Positions 32,356-38,341 of a DNA stretch of 38,341 nucleotides are shown here, piece after piece. Position 1 is the stretch's first letter; each line of letters opens with the position of its first letter. The notes under the pieces were generated by a model. That model searched no databases and was not told the DNA's origin. It saw only the letters and a program-made list of their open reading frames with translations. This DNA comes from an uncultured Eubacterium sp. Lineage in GTDB: Bacteria; Bacillota; Clostridia; Peptostreptococcales; Anaerovoracaceae. The stretch is from the NCBI GenBank assembly GCA_937966095.1, contig CALCKF010000031.1:1-38341 (forward strand). The letters are read 5' to 3'. Made by a program: the position numbers and the translations under genes.

Positions 32356-33750
32356 ATGGCAAAATACAGATGCACGGTATGCGGTTACATACATGACGAG
32401 GGGAAAACGGGAATTATGTTCAGTACGCTTAATGAATGTCCTGTATGCAAACACCCGCCGGAAAGTTTTGTGCTGGTGGAAGATGAACCCGTACAAATAA
32501 AGAAGACTGATGATGGAAAAGATACAGATATCCGGTATGATTCTGCATATGCCAGGGAAGACAGCAAGTGCAGGTATATGAAGGAAATACATGAAATGGC
32601 AGTGACCGGAAAAAGCCTGGATGCCTCGATGGGCACGCTTATGCCGATGCCGGGATGGGATGATATACTGATCCTTGGAGCTCAGCTTGATCCGCCTCCG
32701 CTTGATGATGATGCTGACGTTGAGACAAGGACGGTCATAGGGAAAAAAGCGAGAAAACCCATGATTATAGAGAGCCCGGTGTATATTTCGCATATGTCAT
32801 TCGGCGCATTGTCCAGAGAAGCCAAAGTAGCGCTTGCAAAAGGCTCCGCTATGGCAAAGACTGCTATGTGCAGCGGTGAAGGCGGGATACTGCCGCAGGA
32901 AAGAGAAAATTCATATAAATATATTTTTGAATATATCCCCAATAAATACAGCGTTACCGACGAGAATCTAAAGGCAGCAGATGCTATAGAGATAAAGATC
33001 GGGCAGGGAACGAAGCCCGGTATGGGAGGACATCTCCCGGGAGAAAAGGTAACAGCGGAGATCGCCGAAATAAGAGGAAAAAAGCAGGGGGAAGACATAC
33101 AAAGCCCAAGCAGATTCCCTGAGATAAATTGCAAAGAGGATCTTAAAAAAATGGTGGATATGCTCAGGGATCGTTCCGGTGGCAGACCGATCGGTATCAA
33201 GATAGCTGCCGGCAGGATAGAAAGAGACCTGGCCTTTTGTGTTTTTGCGGAGCCTGATTTCATAACGATAGACGGAAGGGGAGGAGCGACCGGATCCAGC
33301 CCTTATATGCTCAGAGAGGCAACGACAGTGCCGACGGTATATGCCCTTCACAGAGCAAGAAAATATCTTGATTCCATAGATTCTGACATTTCACTTGTCA
33401 TAACAGGAGGGCTTCGTGTCTCGGCGGATTTTGCAAAGGCCATTGCAATGGGAGCAGATGCAGTGGCTATAGCATCTGCAGCGCTTATGGCCGCTGCATG
33501 CCAGCAGTACAGGATATGTGGCAGCGGGAATTGTCCTATGGGAATAGCGACGCAGGACGAAGGACTGAGAGAGAGGCTTAATACAGATGCCGGGGCACAA
33601 CGAGTCGCAAATTTCCTGAATGTGTCTGCAGAGGAGCTTAAAACCTTTGCAAGGATAACAGGTCATAAGTCAGTTCATGATCTGACAGTGGAAGATCTGG
33701 CGACTATAAACAGGGAGATATCCGAGTATACTGATATACCTCATGTATGA
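32356..33750 (+). CDS. Rubredoxin domain fused to glutamate synthase-like FMN domain
   Basis: 464 residues. The N-terminal 40 residues are a rubredoxin-like knot: YRCTVCGYIHDEG then ECPVCKHPPESF, four Cys for one iron. The remainder resembles the FMN-binding domain of glutamate synthase (GltS class, alpha-subunit-like): GIKIAAGRIERDLAF, ITIDGRGGATGSSP, TGGLRVSADFAKAIAMGADAV given as 346-366, and the Cys cluster CGSGNCPMGIATQD. No amidotransferase domain is present, so it is a ferredoxin/rubredoxin-driven type, or a distinct FMN enzyme. GGAAGGAGATAG lies before the ATG. The next gene overlaps or follows closely. Confidence 0.85.
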   Translation: MAKYRCTVCGYIHDEGKTGIMFSTLNECPVCKHPPESFVLVEDEPVQIKKTDDGKDTDIRYDSAYAREDSKCRYMKEIHEMAVTGKSLDASMGTLMPMPGWDDILILGAQLDPPPLDDDADVETRTVIGKKARKPMIIESPVYISHMSFGALSREAKVALAKGSAMAKTAMCSGEGGILPQERENSYKYIFEYIPNKYSVTDENLKAADAIEIKIGQGTKPGMGGHLPGEKVTAEIAEIRGKKQGEDIQSPSRFPEINCKEDLKKMVDMLRDRSGGRPIGIKIAAGRIERDLAFCVFAEPDFITIDGRGGATGSSPYMLREATTVPTVYALHRARKYLDSIDSDISLVITGGLRVSADFAKAIAMGADAVAIASAALMAAACQQYRICGSGNCPMGIATQDEGLRERLNTDAGAQRVANFLNVSAEELKTFARITGHKSVHDLTVEDLATINREISEYTDIPHV

Positions 33751-33838
33751 TATTTGTTTTACTGATATCTGTCCGGGGCATCTGCATTTGACAGCAGAAG
33801 TGAGGTTGTTTCTGATATTTGAAAGAGGAGGGAAAACT

Positions 33839-34486
33839 TTGATCAGTTTTATTTCTTTGATGGAACTGATAGGTACGGTGGCTTTTGCCGTATCGGGAGC
33901 ACTTGTGGCGATAGAGAAGAAGCTTGATTATTACGGTATAGTATTTCTTGCGATCATAACTGCCGTAGGCGGAGGCATAATACGGGATGTGATCATCAAT
34001 ATACCGCTTCCTGTTGCTCTTGAAAATCCGCTGTATGTAGTTATAAGTATAGTTTCCGCTGCAGTGGTGATAGCATTTTATAAATGGATCAACAGGCTCC
34101 AGGTGCTGATAAATGTATTTGATGCCGTGGGCCTTGCCGCCTTTACAGCGATAGGAGCCGGAGCCGCCCTCAGCAACGATGTCTATACTCCTTTCGTTGT
34201 TATCACTCTGGCGCTTCTTACAGGAACCGGAGGAGGTCTCCTTCGAGATATATTCGCCAAGGAGATCCCTTTTGTTTTCAGAAAAGAGGTGTACGCAGTG
34301 GCGTCGATAGCAGGAGCGGTCGCCTTCATCATCGCCCATATATATGTAAACGAACAGATCACCATGTACATATGTTTCGGAGTTACGCTGGTGATAAGGC
34401 TTCTTTCCATAAAGTTCAACTGGCAGCTGGCAAAAGTAAAGACAGCTGATACAGATGAAATGGAAAGGACTGATGACAACAGCTGA
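33839..34486 (+). CDS. TRIC/UPF0126 family cation channel-like protein
   Basis: 215 residues, seven membrane helices in two similar halves. ELIGTVAFAVSGALVAIEKK and the paired signatures VGGGIIRDVI and GTGGGLLRDIF are diagnostic of UPF0126 (YicG-like) TRIC channel homologues; the family's bacterial role is unclear. The start is a TTG at 33839 because GAGGAGGG sits 6 bases upstream; an earlier ATG at 33743 would overlap the previous gene and add a non-homologous leader. It follows the rubredoxin-GltS gene by about 90 bases. Confidence 0.88.
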   Translation: MISFISLMELIGTVAFAVSGALVAIEKKLDYYGIVFLAIITAVGGGIIRDVIINIPLPVALENPLYVVISIVSAAVVIAFYKWINRLQVLINVFDAVGLAAFTAIGAGAALSNDVYTPFVVITLALLTGTGGGLLRDIFAKEIPFVFRKEVYAVASIAGAVAFIIAHIYVNEQITMYICFGVTLVIRLLSIKFNWQLAKVKTADTDEMERTDDNS

Positions 34487-34511
34487 AATATTTGAAAACA
34501 GACGTATGGTA

Positions 34512-34557
34512 TGAAGACCGTCGCGAAACGCTGCAAGGCGATTCGGGCGGTCATTTC
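34512..34557 (+). terminator. Terminator-like hairpin after the TRIC gene
   Basis: TGAAGACCGTCGCGAA pairs imperfectly with TTCGGGCGGTCATTTCA. It has no strong T run, so it may be only partly effective. Confidence 0.45.
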
Positions 34558-34592
34558 ATATCAGGAGCATATCATGTGCATGAAAATAAAAT

Positions 34593-34608
34593 ACCCAATA
34601 TATAGTAT
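34593..34608. promoter_or_regulatory. NrdR box 1
   Basis: ACCCAATATATAGTAT fits the NrdR box consensus acaCwATATaTwGtgt at nearly every position. It precedes the ribonucleotide reductase operon promoter. Confidence 0.7.
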
Positions 34609-34614
34609 ATATGA

Positions 34615-34643
34615 TTGACGATATACCCAATATGTGTTACAAT
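34615..34643 (+). promoter_or_regulatory. Promoter of the nrdG-nrdD operon
   Basis: TTGACG (34615-34620), 17 bases, TACAAT (34638-34643). NrdR box 2 fills the spacer. Confidence 0.75.
34625..34640. promoter_or_regulatory. NrdR box 2
   Basis: ACCCAATATGTGTTAC, 32 bases (three helical turns) from box 1, overlapping the promoter spacer. Paired boxes at this distance are the normal NrdR target layout. Confidence 0.65.
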
Positions 34644-34684
34644 AAACCCAATTCGTCAGTAAGTGCAGCAAGAGGGAGGAAAAA

Positions 34685-35377
34685 ATGAGGATATCGGGGA
34701 TACAGAAGCTGACTCTTCTTGATTATCCGGGGACCGTTGCCTGTACGGTTTTTACGGGAGGATGCAATTTCAGATGTCCGTATTGTCATAATGCCTCCCT
34801 TGTTACCGGTGAAGACAGCGGCAGTATAGATATATCAGAGTTTACCGCATTTCTTGATAAAAGAAAAAAAGTGCTCGACGGAGTGGTCATAACAGGAGGA
34901 GAACCTACGCTCCATAAGGATCTGCCGCAGCTGCTGGAAAAAATAAGGGAAAGAGGTTACCTGATAAAGCTTGATACCAACGGATCTTCGCCCGGCATGC
35001 TTAAGGAGATCGTTTCTGAAGGACTTGTAGATTATATAGCGATGGATATCAAGAATTCTCCAGGAGGCTATGCGAAAGCAGTAGGGGTGACACATCTGGA
35101 CATTACTGCCATAGACGAAAGCAGGAGTCTGATCATGACAGGCGATATCGATTATGAATTCAGGACAACAGTGGTGAGAGGCATACATCGACCTGCAGAT
35201 ATCACAAAAATAGCTGAATGGATAAGAGGAGCAAGATCCTATTATCTGCAACAGTTCAAGGATTCGGGAGATCTCGTGGATCCCGCCGGACTTGAAGCGT
35301 ACGATAAAGAGGAAATGTATATGTTTGCCGATGCAGCAAGACCGTATGTGCCGTCGGTCAGAGTCAGAGGCGTATAG
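34685..35377 (+). CDS. nrdG: Anaerobic ribonucleotide reductase activating protein (radical SAM)
   Basis: 230 residues. CNFRCPYCHN (Cys-x3-Cys-x2-Cys) binds the [4Fe-4S] cluster that cleaves SAM, with GGEPTLHKD the SAM-contact motif and the start ISGIQKLTLLDYPG typical of class III RNR activases. It makes the glycyl radical in NrdD, encoded immediately downstream. AGGGAGGAAAAA precedes the ATG. The promoter carries two NrdR boxes, so it is repressed when dATP is plentiful. nrdG lies before nrdD here, the reverse of E. coli. Confidence 0.93.
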   Translation: MRISGIQKLTLLDYPGTVACTVFTGGCNFRCPYCHNASLVTGEDSGSIDISEFTAFLDKRKKVLDGVVITGGEPTLHKDLPQLLEKIRERGYLIKLDTNGSSPGMLKEIVSEGLVDYIAMDIKNSPGGYAKAVGVTHLDITAIDESRSLIMTGDIDYEFRTTVVRGIHRPADITKIAEWIRGARSYYLQQFKDSGDLVDPAGLEAYDKEEMYMFADAARPYVPSVRVRGV

Positions 35378-35393
35378 GAAAAGGAGAGAGGAA

Positions 35394-37787
35394 ATGTATC
35401 AGATAATCAAAAGAGACGGTAAGATAGTTGATTTCGATATCAACAAGATCGCAGAAGCCATGAAAAAGGCTTTTGAGGCGACCGAAACGGAATACACCGA
35501 TAATATAATCGATTTTCTGGCTCTTAAGGTATCGGCAGACTTTCTGCCGAAGATAAAGAACGGATATGTGGCTGTTGAGGACATACAGGACAGTGTGGAG
35601 TCAGTGCTGTCGCGAGGAGGTTATGACGGGGTTGCCAAGGCTTATATACTTTATCGTAAACAGAGAGAAAAACTGCGTAACATAAAATCCACTTATCTGG
35701 ATTACAAGGAGACCGTCAATGACTATGTGAACGTACTGGACTGGCGTGTAAAGGAAAATTCCACAGTTACATATTCAGTCGGAGGGCTGATTCTTTCAAA
35801 TTCCGGAGCTATAACTGCAAATTACTGGCTCAGTGAAATATATGATGAAGAGATAAGCAATGCACATCGCAACTGTGATATACATCTGCACGATCTTTCC
35901 ATGCTTACAGGATATTGTGCCGGATGGAGTCTTAAACAGCTCATAAAGGAAGGTCTTGGCGGAGTTCCCGGAAAGATAACGTCATCGCCGGCAAGCCATC
36001 TTTCCACCTTATGCAACCAGATGGTGAATTTTCTGGGTATAATGCAGAATGAATGGGCAGGTGCGCAGGCATTCTCATCATTCGATACATATCTTGCACC
36101 TTTTGTAAAAGCGGATAATCTTGATTATAAAGAAGTGAAACAATGCATCCAGTCATTTATATACGGAGTCAATACTCCGTCAAGATGGGGAACTCAGGCG
36201 CCGTTTTCAAATATCACTCTTGACTGGACCGTTCCGGATGACCTTAAGGATCTTCCTGCGATCGTAGGAGGAAAAGAGATGGATTTCACGTATGGTGACT
36301 GCGTGGAGGAAATGGCGATGGTCAACAAGGCGTTCATAGATATAATGATAGAAGGCGATGCCAACGGCAGAGGATTCCAGTATCCTATACCTACGTATTC
36401 GATCACGAGTGATTTTGACTGGTCCCCTACTGAGAACAACAAGCTTCTGTTTGAAATGACGGCAAAATACGGGACACCTTATTTTTCCAATTATATAAAC
36501 AGCGACATGGAGCCGAGCGACGTAAGGTCGATGTGCTGCCGTCTTAGACTGGATCTCAGAGAGCTTAGAAAGAAATCGGGCGGATTTTTCGGGTCAGGTG
36601 AAAGCACTGGCTCCATAGGAGTTGTGACGATAAACATGCCTCGTATAGCATATTTGGCGGAAAATGAAGCTGATTTCTTCAAACGGCTTGATCATATGAT
36701 GGATATAGCAGCAAGATCTCTGAAAATAAAGAGAACTGTAATAACAAAGCTGCTGAATGAAGGTCTGTATCCGTATACCAGAAGGTACCTTGGGACTCTG
36801 GACAATCATTTTTCCACGATAGGACTTGTCGGAATGAACGAAGCAGGCCTTAACGCCAACTGGATAAAGGCAGATATGACAGACGTAAGATGCCAGGAAT
36901 TTACAAAGAAGGTGCTTAACCATATGAGGGAGCGCTTGTCAGATTACCAGGAGGAATATGGAGATCTGTACAATCTGGAGGCAACACCTGCAGAATCCAC
37001 ATCATATCGTCTTGCCAAGCATGATGTAGAGCAGTTCCCTGATATAATAACGGCGTCATCTGCAGACTGCGGAGAGCCATATTATACGAACAGCAGTCAT
37101 TTACCTGTGGGATATACAGATGATATATTCTCTGCTCTTGACATACAGGATGAAATGCAGACTCTATACACTTCAGGTACAGTGTTCCATGCATTTCTGG
37201 GAGAAAAGCTGCCTGACTGGGAAGCTGCAGCGAATCTTGTACGAAAGATCGCCGAAAACTATCGGCTTCCATATTACACGATATCTCCTACATATTCGAT
37301 ATGCAGGAACCACGGATATATCAGCGGTGAACACTTCATCTGTCCTGAGTGCGGGGAATCTGCCGAGGTATATAGCAGGATAACGGGATATTACCGTCCT
37401 GTACAGAACTGGAATGCGGGAAAGACTGAGGAGTATAAAGCCAGAAAAGAGTATGATATAGCCAACAGTGTACTGACTCATGACAGGCTTCGTCAGGGTG
37501 ATGGTGCCGATACGGCACATGCCGAAGAACAAAAGGAGCATGAAAGCAGCAACGAAAGAGCGATGATCTTTGCTACAAAGACATGCCCTAACTGCCGCAT
37601 CGCTTACGGATATCTTGATAAAGCAGGATTTGAGTATGACAAGATAATGGCCGATGAAAATGCACAGCTGGTAAAGGAGTACGGAATAACACAGGCCCCT
37701 ACTCTTATTGTGAAAAGAGATGGAGCAGTGGATAAATATACTGGCGCGGGCGAAATAAGGAAGTTCGCTATGGAACGGGAAGGCTGA
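35394..37787 (+). CDS. nrdD: Anaerobic ribonucleoside-triphosphate reductase with C-terminal glutaredoxin-like domain
   Basis: 797 residues from the ATG at 35394 (AAAGGAGAGAGGAA upstream); the ORF extends back to 35292 but overlaps nrdG. An N-terminal ATP-cone (IIKRDGKIVDFDINKIAEAM) is the dATP-sensing switch. The core ends with the glycyl radical motif RITGY (Gly665), preceded by a Cys-rich zinc site (CRNHGYISG, then CPECGE). Residues of about 725-797 form a redoxin-like domain with Cys731-Pro-Asn-Cys734 (ATKTCPNCRIAYGYLD) and ITQAPTLIVKRDG, like glutaredoxin/NrdH. Ordinary class III enzymes use formate; this fusion points to a thiol donor. The next gene is a thioredoxin reductase, its probable partner. 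Confidence 0.95.
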   Translation: MYQIIKRDGKIVDFDINKIAEAMKKAFEATETEYTDNIIDFLALKVSADFLPKIKNGYVAVEDIQDSVESVLSRGGYDGVAKAYILYRKQREKLRNIKSTYLDYKETVNDYVNVLDWRVKENSTVTYSVGGLILSNSGAITANYWLSEIYDEEISNAHRNCDIHLHDLSMLTGYCAGWSLKQLIKEGLGGVPGKITSSPASHLSTLCNQMVNFLGIMQNEWAGAQAFSSFDTYLAPFVKADNLDYKEVKQCIQSFIYGVNTPSRWGTQAPFSNITLDWTVPDDLKDLPAIVGGKEMDFTYGDCVEEMAMVNKAFIDIMIEGDANGRGFQYPIPTYSITSDFDWSPTENNKLLFEMTAKYGTPYFSNYINSDMEPSDVRSMCCRLRLDLRELRKKSGGFFGSGESTGSIGVVTINMPRIAYLAENEADFFKRLDHMMDIAARSLKIKRTVITKLLNEGLYPYTRRYLGTLDNHFSTIGLVGMNEAGLNANWIKADMTDVRCQEFTKKVLNHMRERLSDYQEEYGDLYNLEATPAESTSYRLAKHDVEQFPDIITASSADCGEPYYTNSSHLPVGYTDDIFSALDIQDEMQTLYTSGTVFHAFLGEKLPDWEAAANLVRKIAENYRLPYYTISPTYSICRNHGYISGEHFICPECGESAEVYSRITGYYRPVQNWNAGKTEEYKARKEYDIANSVLTHDRLRQGDGADTAHAEEQKEHESSNERAMIFATKTCPNCRIAYGYLDKAGFEYDKIMADENAQLVKEYGITQAPTLIVKRDGAVDKYTGAGEIRKFAMEREG

Positions 37788-37792
37788 TAAAA

Positions 37793-38341
37793 ATGTTTTA
37801 TGATGTGATTGTTACAGGCGGTGGCCCTGCAGGGCTTACCGCCGCCCTTTATGTAAAGAGAGCGGGAAAATCGGTGCTGGTCATAGAAAAAAACACATAT
37901 GGCGGACAGATAACATGGTCGCCGAAGGTTGAAAATTTTCCCGGGATGCCATCCGTTTCAGGGATGGAGTTTGCAGACAGACTGGTTGAACAGGTGATGA
38001 GTCACGATGTTGAGCTGGAACTGGACGAGGTCATATGTATAGAGGCGGAAGAAGCAGGATTCAAAGTGGACACCGCCTTTGGGCAGGTATATAAATGCCG
38101 TGCCGTAATAGCTGCAACAGGTGCCAGACCCAGGTTGCTTGGAATTGAAGGAGAAACGGAGCTGATAGGAAGAGGGATATCGTTCTGTGCAGTATGTGAC
38201 GGAGAATTTTATAAAGGAAAGAAAGTGGCAGTAAATGGAGGTGGCAATACAGCTCTCCAGGAAGCGATTTATCTTTCGAAGATGTGTGAAAAAGTGTATC
38301 TGATACATAGGCGTGACAGTTTCAGAGGCGATATATCTCTT
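37793..38341 (+). CDS. trxB: Thioredoxin reductase, 5' part
   Basis: The first 183 codons; the gene runs past the window end. VIVTGGGPAGLTAALY (6-20) is the FAD-binding Rossmann motif, FCAVCDGEFYKG has the redox pair Cys132/Cys135, VNGGGNTALQEA the NAD(P)H fold, and HRRDSFR (172-178) the basic patch that favours NADPH. It starts 5 bases after nrdD with GGGAAGG as its site, so the two are co-translated. It would pass electrons from NADPH to the redoxin domain of NrdD. Confidence 0.93.
   Translation, partial: MFYDVIVTGGGPAGLTAALYVKRAGKSVLVIEKNTYGGQITWSPKVENFPGMPSVSGMEFADRLVEQVMSHDVELELDEVICIEAEEAGFKVDTAFGQVYKCRAVIAATGARPRLLGIEGETELIGRGISFCAVCDGEFYKGKKVAVNGGGNTALQEAIYLSKMCEKVYLIHRRDSFRGDISL

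Noticed and set aside
35292..35393. N-terminal extension of NrdD overlapping nrdG
   Set aside because: The extension is basic and unlike NrdD; a strong ribosome site precedes the ATG at 35394, where the ATP-cone starts.
1..38341. tRNA or rRNA genes
   Set aside because: No cloverleaf with a GTTCGAATC-type T loop or rRNA-like conserved stretch was noticed in any intergenic region.

Overview
The window looks like the chromosome of an anaerobic, low-to-mid GC Bacillota (class Clostridia; genus not resolvable by eye). The reasons are an S-box riboswitch ahead of metK, strong AGGAGG ribosome binding sites, TTGACA/TATAAT promoters, a class III (oxygen-sensitive) ribonucleotide reductase, and rubredoxin and iron-sulfur flavoenzymes.

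Layout. (1) 1-1775: the 3' end of a serine hydrolase and a convergent gene of unknown function. (2) 1884-4661: promoter, SAM-I riboswitch, metK and an aspartate kinase, ending in a terminator. (3) 4748-7951: guaB, of the type known from Tritrichomonas foetus, and guaA. (4) About 7937-20205: a 12 kb integrative mobilizable element inserted at the 3' end of guaA. It carries a repressor with operators, an excisionase-like protein, a tyrosine integrase, a ribbon-helix-helix mobilization protein, a winged-helix (possible Rep) protein, an iteron-like cluster, a Cys-rich small protein, an oriT-like hairpin and a MobA/MobL relaxase. A defence cargo follows: a small HTH protein, a Sau3AI/MutH-type endonuclease, a C5 cytosine methyltransferase, an AspBHI-N-terminus-like protein with no visible nuclease core, and a Hachiman pair (HamA DUF1837 nuclease, HamB helicase). 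(5) 20454-25444: chromosomal genes (XRE regulator with membrane tail, alpha/beta hydrolase, VOC protein, AI-2E family membrane protein, crotonase, FkbM methyltransferase). (6) 25553-26527: a second GuaA that has only the synthetase half. (7) 26690-29854: an operon of PxpB-, PxpC- and PxpA-like proteins plus a stand-alone biotinyl carrier. (8) 29877-31507: HxlR regulator divergent from two flavoproteins. (9) 31692-34486: TspO, a rubredoxin-GltS-like fusion, a TRIC/UPF0126 membrane protein. (10) 34593-38341: NrdR boxes, NrdG, NrdD with a C-terminal glutaredoxin-like domain, and a truncated thioredoxin reductase.

How the parts fit. metK and lysC form one SAM-controlled methionine/aspartate unit. 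guaB and guaA complete GMP synthesis, and guaA is the landing site of the defence element. Within the element, repressor sites lie at both ends, and the restriction-modification, reader-like and Hachiman genes run in one direction with short gaps behind one promoter, so they are probably co-expressed. At the right end, NrdG, NrdD-Grx and TrxB suggest NADPH-driven anaerobic dNTP synthesis rather than formate-driven synthesis.

The most interesting items are the small AspBHI-N-like protein between the restriction-modification and Hachiman genes, the repressor operator at the far end of the element, the iteron-like cluster next to a winged-helix gene, the Pxp-plus-biotinyl operon, and the NrdD-glutaredoxin-TrxB set. 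All assignments are from reading the sequence; no searches were run.
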